Below, in pieces: positions 24,101-34,961 of a stretch of 64,000 nt of DNA. The position numbers were made by a program, and so were the translations under genes. This DNA comes from Zea mays (lineage: Eukaryota; Streptophyta; Magnoliopsida; Poales; Poaceae). Numbering within the stretch: position 1 is the first letter of the stretch; the number at the start of each line of letters is the position of its first letter. The notes beneath the pieces were generated by a model. That model saw nothing but the letters and a program-made list of their open reading frames with translations, was not told the origin of the DNA and made no database searches. The DNA is taken from the NCBI RefSeq assembly GCF_902167145.1, contig NC_050096.1, forward strand, positions 199,594,566 to 199,658,565, read 5' to 3'.

Positions 24101-25597
24101 TGAAAGTCACCTAGAGGGGGGGTGAATAGGCGAAACCTGAAAATTAAAACTTTATCCCCCAACTAGATCCCTTGATTAGTGGTTAGAACAAGATATACAA
24201 TTATCGGAGTATATAAAAAAACTAAGTCCTTGCTTGGCTTGCAAATAATGCGGAATTGATAAACCAATACAACTAATAAGTCTATGAGAATAAAGCAAGA
24301 GGGCTTAGATAAGAAGAGCAATAACACAAGTTCTTTCTTGCAAGGTGTTGCTTCACTAAATGAGAATTTAACTTAAAGCAACACCAAATAGTATTAGCAA
24401 AGAATTGTGCAAGAAGAACTTAGAAAGGAAAAGAACAAACAAATCACAAGCAATAAGCACATGAGACACAAGTGATTTGTTTTACCGAGGTTCGGCCCTC
24501 GAAGGCCTAGTCCCCGTTGAGGAGTCCACTAAGGACGGGTCTCTTTCAACTCTTTCTCTCTTTCTCCACCGATCACCAAAGACCGGAGAGCTCTTCTTCT
24601 TCTCAAGGATCACTTAAGACCCCACAAGGATCACCACACTCTTTGGTGTCTCTTGCTAGCTTTACAAGCCTCCAAAACTTTGGAGGAAGTTCAATGGGAG
24701 TCAAAACTCCACGCGCAAATGAACACAAAGAAGTAGCACACACTATCTCTCAATGAATCTCACAAGGCACTAGTGCTAAACTCAAATGAATAGCTCTCTC
24801 TTGCTTGCTCTATCTTTTGTGGCACTTGTGTTGGTTGTAGTGGTCTAGATCTTGTGTATAGGATGGATCAATGAATAGAAGTGGTTGGGAGGGCTTGAGT
24901 ATGTCAACTAGATGACTTGGAATGTTGCTTGGGCTCCCACACCTTGAAGTGGCCGGTTGGGGTGGTATTTATAGCCACCATCCAAAATGTAGCCGTTGAA
25001 GAAGGCTGCTGGCGATGGGCGCACCGGACAGTCCAGTGCGCCACCGGACAGTGTCCGGTGCGCCACCGGACAGTGTCCGGTGAGCTGCCACGTCATCTTC
25101 CCATTAGGGCTTGGAGCTGGTCGACCGTTGGAGGCTCTATCCTCATGTGGCACCGGACAGTCCGGTGCCCCTCTGACCGTCTGCTCTGACATCTGATTTG
25201 CATTGTTTGCTTTGCAGAGTCGACCGTTGCGCGCAGATGACCGTTGCTCCGCTGGCGCATCGGACAGCCCGGTGGCACACCAGACAGTCCGGTGAATTAT
25301 AGCGGAGGTGCGCCTGGGAAACCCGAAGGTGAAGAGTTTGAAGTCGATCTTCCCTGGTGCACCGGACACTGTCCGGTGGTGCACCGGACAGTCCGGTGCG
25401 CCAGACCAGGGAGCACTTCGGTTTCCTTTGCTCCTTTCTTCTTGAACCCTTTTTAATCTTTGTATTGGTTTTGAGTTGAACCTTTGGCACCTGTAGAACA
25501 TATACTCTAGAGCAAACTAGTTAGTCCAATTATTTGTGTGTGGCATTTGAACCACCAAAATCAGTTAGGAAAAGGTTTAAAGTCTATTTCCCTTTCA
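24101..25597 (-). repeat. 5' LTR of element A
   Basis: 1,497 bp, very similar to the 3' LTR. It lacks an 11-12-bp block near 24235 and differs in palindrome number (one extra near 25040-25080, one fewer near 25150). Confidence 0.9.
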
Positions 25598-26036
25598 AAA
25601 ATGTTTATTAGTTTTTGTAACTTATTTGCAATTTTTTAGTAAAACTAGAATATTTATGAATTTTAAATATTGCGGTGTTGGTTCTACAATGTCCTTATGA
25701 TAAGCAACTTTGAACTGCATGATGTCAATTTTACTGGTTTCCTTTCTTACATCTGATCTATCATATACATGATTATGTATTGCTTAACTTATGGATGGTT
25801 GGTCAATTAATATCATCGGATGAAGCGAACTACCCGACAATTATCCGGTATCTACCCGAGTAGTATCTGTTATTCGTTTCTTACCCGTCCGGATTATTAC
25901 CCGATCCCGTTCTGTATCCGTCCCGAATCTTAACTACCCGTATCCGGTCCCGTATCCGAGAGAAATACATTAGGGTAGGATACGGAATGACCCTGTATCC
26001 GACTGTATCCGTCCTGTTTTCATCCCTAATTATCAT

Positions 26037-27004
26037 CGTCAGTGCTGTCTCTCACTCCGCTGGTCATTCATTCTCATTTCACGACGAGATCCCCTGGAGA
26101 AATTATTTATGGAGCCCGTAGAGATTATGGGGGACCGGATTACTCTCCAGTGGCTGTGCTGGGCGATGCATGCATGCGCGGTTTGGTTTCGTGCGTCCGA
26201 CAGGTAGCGCCGGTGAGACGTCTAGCTCGTCGTCTTCCCAGTACAGCTAGCAACGATGATTACATTACAATATTACCTATATATATATAGAAGCTCATGA
26301 GACCTATAGCTAGCAGCGCATGCCGGGCCCACGTACGTGCGTTGTAGTACGGAGAGGGAGGAACAGGATGATTAGCTGTGTGGTAATCATATCGCTCTAT
26401 TATTAAGACTTGATACCCTCCCTGTCTTCGTCTGCGGACGGGCAGTGAGCATGGGCCATCATGTGTTGTTGACGACCGGATGACAGGATCGTCGGGCTGC
26501 AAATACAGCCTACGTGCAAATAAACCCAACAGCCCATCACTAGGCTAATGCAAACGGCGTGTCGACCGGGCCGGGCCGGGCCGAATAGGACTAGTTTGAG
26601 AAACATTGAATTGCCATCCTGAATCTCTAATTCAGAGCGGTCCTAGCTGTTGTTTGAATCAACTGAGACAGACAGTAACACTCGCGCTTCATCAGCCACT
26701 GTTCCAGATCTTGGGACAGAACACACCTGCAGATTTGCAGTGTCCAGCTGCCGAGGGAAAGTATACATAGAGCACCTCAAATATATGCAGATTTGCTCAA
26801 CGTTGAGTGTGTGTGTGTAATGGTATTGTACCAAAATTCTGTGATGAAGGTTCACTTACTCCACTGGTGTTGGCGTGAATGAACGATGCAGCAGCCCAAC
26901 AAGACTTCGACACATTGGTTAAGACGCTCAGTCTGTCCAGCCGTTAATGGATGATAAAAAAAACGTTTTCCCTACATCTGGTTGCTTTACTTATTTATCT
27001 TCAG
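26037..27004. other. Unassigned intergenic DNA
   Basis: No frame with recognisable motifs. Short palindromic runs only (for example GGGCCGGGCCGGGCCG near 26569-26583). Confidence 0.4.
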
Positions 27005-27211
27005 GTAATGCTGGATTTGCTGGTGTTGTATCAGGTGGGGGCTTTTCAGCACCACACCAACTGCTTCTGCAGGTGTTGGTTTTGCCGCCGCTGCTACTGG
27101 TGGAGGTTTTGCTGCTCTTGCTTCCAAAAGTGGTGGTTTTGCCTGGTGCAGCTTCATCTGGTGGTGGTTTTGGAAGTGCCTCCCACTCCCAGGGAGGTGG
27201 CTTTGGCAGTG
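27005..27211 (+). pseudogene. FG-nucleoporin (Nup214-like) gene fragment
   Basis: Bounded by TTCAG| and |GTGAG like an exon. It reads NAGFAGVVSGGGFSAP in one frame, ATGGGFAALASKSGGFA in a shifted frame, and GAASSGGGFGSASHSQ and GGGFGSG in the first frame again. GGGF/FG-type repeats of this style end the plant Nup214 homologue, a cytoplasmic-face nuclear pore protein. Two compensating single-base changes (about 27047 and 27150) put the middle out of frame. The rest of the gene is missing. The assignment to Nup214 rather than another FG protein is from memory. Confidence 0.6.
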
Positions 27212-27739
27212 GTGAGATCTCCCAAGTCGTGTTCTGTTTTGAACAAATACTTATTTTTTTTGCAGGGTAGTTTTTCGATAAATGCTAATGTGTGACAGTG
27301 CACATCGCTTATGGTTTGTATATGTGTTTAATCAATCATCCAACATTCGAACCTGTGGCTGTGGTGTGTCATCAGTTTAAAGTTTTGCTAGTTCCTGGCA
27401 GTTAAACACACACCTAGATTGACTCTATTATTGGGTTAAATGCTGGTATTTGGAGTTGGAACTGCTAAGTTGCATTACTCATTTCTAGAAAGATGCTAGC
27501 ATATAATGCATAGGCTCCATTAGGCTTATAAAGAACTTTTATGGTCTCCCTTGTCAGCAGTTATCACTGATCAGTTCCTAACATATCTACTCATTTCAGC
27601 TGTCCTGAACAAGTCCATATAAAGTATTTGATTTTGTCTTTAGGAATAGTATATATTGATTTTTAAGTCTCGCAAACATTTTCTACAAATGTAGTCAATC
27701 TTGAGAAAAATTGGTACTCCAGCAAGAAAGGTGGTAGCG

Positions 27740-27882
27740 ATGCTTGTTGGTCGGCTTTGATATTCCAGGAGACACTGATGGCTTTGTTGAGGACCTCAAA
27801 GAGCACGGCGGCAGTTTGATAGGCTTTGGTGAGCCGAACCCTGGGGATGCATTGATCAATTGGTTCAGTAATGATTTTATGG

Positions 27883-27966
<84 letters not shown>

Positions 27967-28212
27967 AACGCCTAATAGGTGAATCATATAGCAATAGAAT
28001 AAAGGAGGAAGAGGCAGACCTGTCGGCTTTACCAGCAACTTTTTGAAGCGCCTGAATGTACTTCTTGTAGTAGAGCTGGTAGAAGCTCTGCAATTCTTTG
28101 GTGTCACTCTGGTTGAGCCTACCGTTGAGCGTGGGATCATTATTCTCCCTTTCGAGCCTCTGCAACAGCGGAGTTTTATACTGGCGTACAGCACGGCTGC
28201 TGGAGGTGGGGT
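27740..28212 (-). pseudogene. Callose synthase (GSL) fragment, two exons
   Basis: Exon 28212-28020 on the minus strand reads RAVRQYKTPLLQRLEREN, DPTLNGRL, ELQSFYQLYYKKYIQALQ and GKADR. The next exon starts at 27840 with VRLTKAYQTAAVLFEVL. These match in order the N-terminal region of CalS/GSL 1,3-beta-glucan synthases, plasma-membrane callose enzymes. The exon junction restores codon phase, and the acceptor/donor bases are AG/GT. One extra Asn (ERENNDP) is present. An (AT)n array fills the intron. The catalytic domain and membrane segments are absent. It points toward the nucleoporin fragment on the opposite strand. Confidence 0.8.
27888..27964. repeat. (AT)n microsatellite, about 38 units
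   Basis: Uninterrupted alternating AT of about 76 bp lying in the intron of the callose synthase fragment. Confidence 0.95.
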
Positions 28213-28330
28213 CTGGAGAGGAAGGGGGGGCCCAAATTAAGTGACCGATTGATCGTTTGCGAGGGCCGGCCACGGGGAAGCAGAAGCAAAAGAAGCAGAC
28301 AAGCTGGAAACAAAAACGAATACTGCTACT

Positions 28331-28929
28331 ACTCATAGAGGATTGTTACTGTGAGTCAAGATCTTTCCAGAGTAGATGGACCTAGTGCTCGTGTTCTAGG
28401 ATCATATATTCATCGCAGACCGGTAGTACTTGTCATAGGATTGTAATGCAAGTGTCATATTCAGCTCAAGTGCAAGATTTGTTTCAGAGTACAGATATTA
28501 ATTGTTGTAATGCATGGAATATGTTAGTCTTTCACAATGAAAAGGAACACTTTTATATTATTAATGAAATGATCCTGTATGTTCCAAACGTATGGCTCCT
28601 GAATATTCAAATATACACATGAGTATATGTTTATTCTGCAGAAACACTTAGACCATTTCAATCAATGCTACAAAGAAGCCATATTTTCGTAGTTTTCTGA
28701 AATGAACAGGAGCATAGGGGTTTGAACTCCCATTTTCCTTAGGCCATGCTCGGTTAGTGAGGTATTGGCCGGGATCGTGGCCCAGTCCACGTGGATAACC
28801 TCGGCCTAGAAAGTTTCCCAGCCCAAAATAGAGTTGTGTTCGGTTAACCCACTTGGATTTCTTTCCCAAATTTTTCTCAGTCAATTTCCCCTAGTCTGGC
28901 CCGGGATTTCACCCACGCCGCAGCGGCAT
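28331..28929. other. Unassigned DNA
   Basis: No supported gene. GGCCATGCTCGGTTAGTG at 28742 and GTGTTCGGTTAACCCAC at 28837 look like pieces of MITE ends, but I could not pair them into one element. Confidence 0.35.
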
Positions 28930-29540
28930 TGTGGGGGACGTATATCCCCGGGTCCATTAGAAGACAAAAAGGCCTCGCGAAAGGCTTTGGGTCTATTGTC
29001 TCGCAAGGCCGTCCCTTCGTGGGCCAGGGAAGAATTGCTGGCGGAATGGGCCGACATGAGGAAGAAGCAGACTTAGACCCAGGCGGTTCGTTGAATTCAA
29101 ACATTATCCACGGCGCTGGTCCGATTCTCCCGCACAGCGCCCTCGGACGTCGGAACAAAATAAGGATAAGTCGGCAAGATTATAGAAAGATAAGTTTAGT
29201 GAGTTCACTATTACTTAGGTATACATCGTCATCATACACGCATGTAATGCCCCACAGTCAAGTATATAAGGCCTAGAGGTACCCTATCAGATTCATCGAT
29301 CATCTACTCAGCTCACTAGCTTTCTCCATACTGGAGACTTCCCTTGTAACCCACCACATAAAGATCCACACCAGAAAGTAGGGTGTTACGCATCTCAAAG
29401 CGGCCCAAACCTGTAGAAAATTGTCTACCGTCTCTCGTGTGTCTCGCATGAACCATTGAGTTACAGTCAACAACGCCGTCCTACCAAAAAGCACCTCGAG
29501 GGGTAACCCCGGGTGCGCGGTCGGACTCCAAACACCGACA
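28930..29540 (+). mobile_element. Solo LTR, 611 bp
   Basis: Begins TGTGGGGGACG and ends AACACCGACA, with a TATA box (TATATAAG) at 29263-29270. The flanking 5 bp are GGCAT (28925-28929) and GGCGT (29541-29545), one CpG-type change apart. No second LTR or interior is present. Texture is Ty3/gypsy-like; the family is not named. Confidence 0.65.
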
Positions 29541-29545
29541 GGCGT

Positions 29546-31074
29546 GGAACGTTTCCACGCGGAGGCACGAGCACGAGAAGGGCAACGCCTAGTTCTTGTG
29601 AGGCGAGGCCGGCGGCGGCACGCTAAGCTACAGCAGCAGGCGCACAACAATGGCAGCCTGGATCCTACAGAGGTGCACAACAAGGCTGGTTTCTCACCAG
29701 TAAGCACGTCCTCCTCCTCTTCCTTTCGTCGTCCATGGCATCAGCGATGTCAGGTAGAAGGATGTTTCTTTCTGGATCAGCGGTTTTAGTATCTAGATCA
29801 GCGATGTCAAGTAGGTTACGCGTCAGCGATTTTAGTTTCTCCTTAGATCGAACTTGGAAGATGGATCTGGATCGAACTTGGAATTAGTAGATGGCACAGC
29901 TAAGTCTGGACTCTAGATTTTACCAGCCTCCTGTTCGAACTTGGAAGTAGTACATTTTTAGTTAATAACTAGTAGACGAGGTAGTTGCTGGCGCCGGTCA
30001 TGTCGGATGCTGCCGCCCTCGCGAGGAGGACGAGGGTGAGTGGTATGGTGGACGCTGCCGAACTCTTCATGGCAGCAGGATTGGATGCTGCATTCAGCGA
30101 ACTAGGCCGGCTACCAGATCGATCAATGGATGATAGCAGTCGCGTTGGTATGTGGACGGCAGGAAATGGCGATGATGCACCGTTCGGCCGATATCCTCCA
30201 AAAATAGGGATGTCTTCCAAATTTTAAAGATTAGCTCTGAATGATAAATACATGCATAATGTGATGATTATAGTGTATTAGAATTGTGTTATATATTCCT
30301 AGAATTGAACGTTGGGTTTCAGGCGTTGTTTTTGGCTTTTGGGCATTCACAACTGACAGTAAACCTGAATTATAATACATCCATGTATTTTGGATGCACA
30401 TATGTTAAATACGAGGAACTTGAACTATAATCATGTCTTTTGGATGCACATAATACGAGGGAACATGCCTCGTGTATCAGTTGCAAATAATAAATTGTTA
30501 AAAGATTATTTCTAGTAACGATTATACTAGTATCATGACAGGTTTTTGATTGGAGTAGTTCTGCTCTGCTCCTACAAGGCCCCTTTTAAGAAAAGCTAGT
30601 GAATTTAAGCTTGCATTTCAGATATCGGTTTTATGACTGTTCATGTCTGCTTATCTGACATCAACGACGGAGTGGAAACTATCCTAGCTAGCTAGTATGT
30701 CTTTCGGCGATGCTAGTTTGGATCATGTCTTTGTTCATCTGGTGAAAGTGATTACAGGCTGTGCTGCTAGCATTTTTCCATTTATCCTATAATCTATAGA
30801 ATCTTACATGTGGTTCTTGCATTTAATATACTAGTCATGTTTAGTAACCATCATATGACATGAATTGGAGAAGATAAGCTACCATCGTCGGACTCGATAC
30901 CTTCTCATTTAGGTATTTAAATATATTACTAAATATTCTTATATACTTTTCACTAATGTGCTTGTTCAATTCTATATGGCATGAATTATTTTTAGTTAGC
31001 AATGAATGTGGAATTAAGGGATCATCTTAGAAAGTGGAGAGACGAGGATGAGGATGATGATATGATGTTATTTC
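29546..31074. other. Unassigned DNA left of element B
   Basis: A GC-rich stretch at 29540-29720 and a frame at 29985-30227 have coding-like composition without a known motif. Just before the B insertion (31006-31074) an open stretch reads ELRDHLRKWRDEDEDDDMM, acidic like the N-terminus of some plant transposases, and is cut by B. Function not assigned. Confidence 0.35.
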
Positions 31075-32275
31075 TGAAAGGGAATTAGGCTTACACCTAT
31101 TTTCTAATTGATTTTTGTGGTTGAATTGCCCAACACAAATAATTGGACTAACTAGTTTGCTCTAGATTATAAGATCTACAGGTGCCAAAGGTTCACAACA
31201 AACCAATAAAAATACCGAAAAAGGATTCAAAGATAGAGAGCAAAAGTCAGCCGAAGAGTGCCCTCGTCTGGCGCACCGGACTGTCCGGTGTTCCACCGAA
31301 CAGTGTCCGGTGCACCAGGGTATCCAACTCCGAACTGCTCACCTTCAGGAATTCTGGAGGCCTGTCCGCTATAATTCACCGGACAGTGTCCGGTGGCGCA
31401 CCGGACTGTCCGGTGTGCCAGCGGAGCAACGGCTACTTCGCGCCAACGGTCGTCTGCAGAACGCATTCAATGCGCTACAGTGCGCGGCAGAGTCAGTGCA
31501 GCGACAGGTGGCGCACCGGTCACTGAACAGTGCCTGTCCGGTGCACCACCGGACTGTCCGGTGCCCCAGAAGACTTCAGCTCCAACGGTCAGAATCCAAC
31601 GGCTCCGTGACGTGGCAGGCGCACCGGACAGTGTCCGGTGGCGCACCAGACTGTCCGGTGCGCCATGCGACAGCACACTTCAAACGACCACCTTGTGGTG
31701 GTTGGGGCTATAAATACCCCAACCACCCCACATTCATTGGCATCCAAGTTTCTACACTTCTAACCCTTACAAGAGCTATAGCATTCAATACAAGACACAC
31801 CAAAGAGATCAAATCCTCTCCCAACTCCACACAAAGCTTTAGTGATTAGAGAGAGTGATTTGTTGTGTTCATTTGAGCTCTTGCGCTTGGATTGCTTCTT
31901 TTCTTTCTCATTCTTTCTTGCGATCAACTCAATTGTAACCGAGGCAAGAGACACCAATTGTGTGGTGGTCCTTGCGGGAACTTAGTGTTCCGTTTGATTG
32001 AGAAGAGAAGCTCACTCGGTCCGAGGGACCGTTTGAGAGAGGGAAAGGGTTGAAAGAGACTCGGTCTTTGTGACCACCTCAACGGGGAGTAGGTTTGCAA
32101 GAACAAAATCTCGGTAAAACAAATCCTCGTGTCTCACTCTTTATTTGCTTGTGATTTGTTTTGCGCCCTCTCTCTCGGACTCGTTTATATTTCTAACGCT
32201 AACCCGGCTTGTAGTTGTGCTTAAGTTTGTAAGTTTCAGATTCGCCCTATTCACCCCCCCTCTAGGCGACTTTCA
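31075..32275 (+). repeat. 5' LTR of element B
   Basis: TGAAAGGGAATTAGG to GGCGACTTTCA, 1,201 bp. CCGGAC..GTCCGG palindromes cluster at 31270-31310, 31378-31415 and 31510-31665. Confidence 0.95.
31697..31727 (+). promoter_or_regulatory. TATA box in the loop of a perfect hairpin (element B LTR)
   Basis: GGTGGTTGGGG (31697-31707) and CCCCAACCACC (31717-31727) are exact reverse complements around CTATAAATA. The same arrangement recurs in the LTRs of C (60948-60978), D (near 44800 and 59228) and the second B LTR (near 63885). Confidence 0.8.
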
Positions 32276-32277
32276 AT

Positions 32278-32289
32278 TGGTATCAGAGC
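32278..32289 (+). other. Primer binding site of element B
   Basis: TGGTATCAGAGC two bases after the LTR, complementary to initiator Met tRNA. Confidence 0.95.
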
Positions 32290-32323
32290 CCGGTGCTTCA
32301 TTAGAGCCTAACCGCTCGAAGTG

Positions 32324-34961
32324 ATGTCGGGAGATCACACCAAGAAGGAGATGGTGACCGGCGAGAAGCCCGCTACAAGCCACGAGAAAGCTCCATCGGG
32401 AGAGTCCCGCAACAAGGGGAAGGAAAAGGAATCCCCTTCACACAAGTCGCGTCGGAGCGGTGACAAGAAGAAGAAGATGAGGAAAGTGGTCTACTACGAG
32501 ACCGACTCCTCATCGCCATCCACCTCCGGCTCCGACACGCCGTCCGTAACTTCCAAGCGCCATGAGCGCAAGAAGTTTAGTAAGATCCCCCTACACTATC
32601 CTCGCATTTCTAAACATACGCCATTACTTTCCGTCCCATTGGGCAAACCACCAACGTTTGATGGTGAAGATTATGCTAGGTGGAGTGATATGATGCGATA
32701 TCACCTAACCTCACTCCACAAAAGTATATGGGATGTTGTTAAGTTTGGTGTACAGGTACCATCCGTAGGGGATGAAGATTATGATGAGGGCGAAGTGGCC
32801 CAAATCCAACACTTCGACTCCCAAGCCACAACTATACTCGCTCCTCGCCTCTCTAAGTCGAGAGGAGTACAATAAGGTGCAAGGGTTGAAGAGCGCAAAA
32901 GAGATTTGGGACGTGCTAAAGACCGCGCACGAAGGAGACGAGGTGACCAAGATCACCAAGCGGGAGACGATCGAGGGGGAGCTCGGTCGCTTCCGGCTTC
33001 GCCAAGGGGAGGAGCCACAAGACATGTACAACCGGCTCAAAACCTTGGTAAACCAAGTGCGCAACCTCGGGAGCAAAAAATGGGATGACCACGAAATGGT
33101 TAAGGTTATTCTTAGATCACTTGTTTTTCTTAACCCTACTCAAGTTCAATTAATTCGTGGTAATCCTAGATATACACTAATGACTCCCGAGGAAGTGATA
33201 GGGAATTTCGTGAGCTTTGAGTTGATGGTCAAAGGCTCAAAGAAAATCAACGAGCTAGATGGCCCCTCCACGCCCGAAGCACAACCGGTTGCATTCAAGG
33301 CAACGGAGGAGAAAAAGGAGGAGTCTACATCAAGTAGACAACCCATCGACGCCTCTAAGCTCGACAATGAGGAGATGACGCTCATCATCAAGAGCTTCCG
33401 CCAAATCCTCAAGCAAAGGAGGGGGAAGGACTACAAATCTCGCTCCAAGAAAGTTTGCTACAAGTGTGGTAACCCCGGTCATTTTATCACTAAATGTCCA
33501 TTATCTAGTGATAGTGACAGGGGCGACGACAAGAAGGGGAGAAGAAAGGAGAAGAAGAGGTATTACAAGAAGAAGGGCGGCGATGCCCATGTTTGCCGGG
33601 AATGGGACTCCGAAGAGAGTTCCTCCGACTCCTCCTCCGACGAGGACGCCGCCAACATCGCCGTCACCAAGGGCCTCCTCTTCCCAAACGTCGGCCACAA
33701 GTGCCTCATGGCAAAGGACGGCAAAAGGAAGAAGGTAAAATCTAAATCCTCCACTAAATATGCAACCTCTAGTGATGAGGACAATTGTTGTGATGAGGAG
33801 GATAACTTGTGCATTCTTTTTGCCAACCTAAACATGCAACAAAAGGAAAACTTAAATTAATTGATTAGTGCTATTCATGAGAAGGATGATCTCTTGGACA
33901 CCCAAGAGGACTTCCTTATTAAAGAAAACAAGAAGCATGTTAAGGTTAAAAATTCTTACGCTCTAGAAGTAGAAAAATGTGAAAAACTATCTAGTGAGCT
34001 AAGCACTTGCCATGATGTTATTACCAACCTTAGAAATGAGAATGCAAATTTAATTGCTAAGGTTGATTCAAATGTTTGTGATGTTTCAATTCCCAATATT
34101 AAAAATGATAATGTTGATTTGCTTGCTAAGATTGAAGAATTGAATATCTCTCTTGCTAGCCTTAGGATTGAAAATGAAAAATTGCTTGCTAAGGCTAAAG
34201 AATTAGATGTTTGCAATGCTTCCATTTCCGATCTTAGAGATAACAATGACATTTTGCGTGCTAAGATTGTTGAACTTAATTCTTGCAAACCCTCTACATC
34301 TACCACTGAGCATGTCACTATTTGCACTAGATGTAGAGATATTAACATTGATGCTATTCATGATCACATGGCTTTAATTAAACAACAAAATAATCATATA
34401 GCAAAATTAGATGCTAAAATTGCCGAGCATGACTTAGAAAACGAAAATTTTAAATTTGCTAGAAGCATGCTCTATAGTGGGAGACGCCCTGGCATAAAGG
34501 ATGTCATTGGCTTCCAAAAGGGGGACAATATCAAACTTAATGCCCCTCCTAAAAGATTGTCTAATTTTGTTAATGGCAAGGCTCCCATGCCTCAGGATAA
34601 CGAGGGTTACATTTTGTACCCTGCCGGTTATCCCGAGAGCAAGATTAGGAGAATTCACTCTAGGAAGTCTCACTCTGGCCCTAATCATCCTTTTATGTAT
34701 AAGGGTGAGACATCTAGTTCTAGGCAATCAACCCATGCAAAATTGCCTAAGAAGAAAACTCCTAAGGCATCAAATGATTCTAACATCTCATTTAAGACCT
34801 TTGATGCCTCTTATGTTTTAACTAACAAATCCGGCAAGGTAGTTGACAAGTATGTTGGGGGCAAGCACAATGGGTCAAAGACTTGTGTTTGGGTACCCAA
34901 AGTTCTTGTGTCTAATGTCAAAGGACCCAAAACCATTTGGGTACCTAAAATCAAGAACTAA
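32324..34961 (+). pseudogene. Element B gag, broken
   Basis: Begins MSGDHTKKEM, 35 bp after the primer site. A basic, Ser-rich leader precedes the gag core (KPPTFDGEDYARWSDMM, EYNKVQGLKSAKEIWDVL). One CCHC knuckle follows (CYKCGNPGHFITKC, near 33457-33498), then acidic/Ser runs and a long coiled-coil tail with a LKN/NEN-type repeat. A short insertion near 32838-32845 shifts the frame, and TAA at 33858-33860 replaces a Glu codon of the intact D gag. The product would be the structural protein of virus-like particles. Its end (WVPKIKN, stop at 34961) is the same as in D. Confidence 0.85.

Larger units (their letters stand above)
17129..25597 (-). mobile_element. Element A: complete LTR retrotransposon with gag but no pol
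   Basis: An 8,469-bp element flanked by AAAAT at 17124-17128 and 25598-25602. Its 3' LTR is at 17129-18633 and its 5' LTR at 24101-25597, with a primer site complementary to initiator Met tRNA inside the 5' LTR. The LTRs hold CCGGAC..GTCCGG palindromes and the region next to the 3' LTR holds polypurine tracts, both Sirevirus traits. The interior encodes only a gag-like protein, now broken. I see no protease, integrase or RT motif in 18634-22240. It must therefore have relied on proteins from another element. It sits inside the Ds-like transposon. Confidence 0.9.
16481..26028. mobile_element. Ac/Ds-like hAT element, split by retrotransposon A
   Basis: The left end is TAGGGATAAAAACGGGACGG and the inverted right end is TAGGGATGAAAACAGGACGG, which resemble the 11-bp ends of maize Ac/Ds (TAGGGATGAAA). 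Subterminal DNA at both ends is dense in AAACGGG, GGGTACCCG and GGATACGG, recalling the AAACGG sites bound by Ac transposase. The 8-bp flanks are ATTATCGT (16473-16480) and ATTATCAT (26029-26036), one C-to-T difference. Without the inserted element A and its duplication the transposon is about 1.07 kb and has no frame, so it is non-autonomous. Confidence 0.85.

Noticed and set aside
26325..26346. Possible second Helitron end (CGTGCGTTGTAGTACGG)
   Set aside because: It resembles the hairpin arm but has a two-base insertion and no CTAG at the right distance.
29985..30227. 80-codon plus-strand frame starting MLAPVMSDAAALARR
   Set aside because: Composition looks coding but there is no recognisable domain, splice context or partner, so it is left as unassigned DNA.
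31182..31849. Candidate CRISPR-like array (short palindromic repeats)
   Set aside because: Repeats are LTR palindromes with irregular spacing in a plant retroelement, without unique spacers of constant length.
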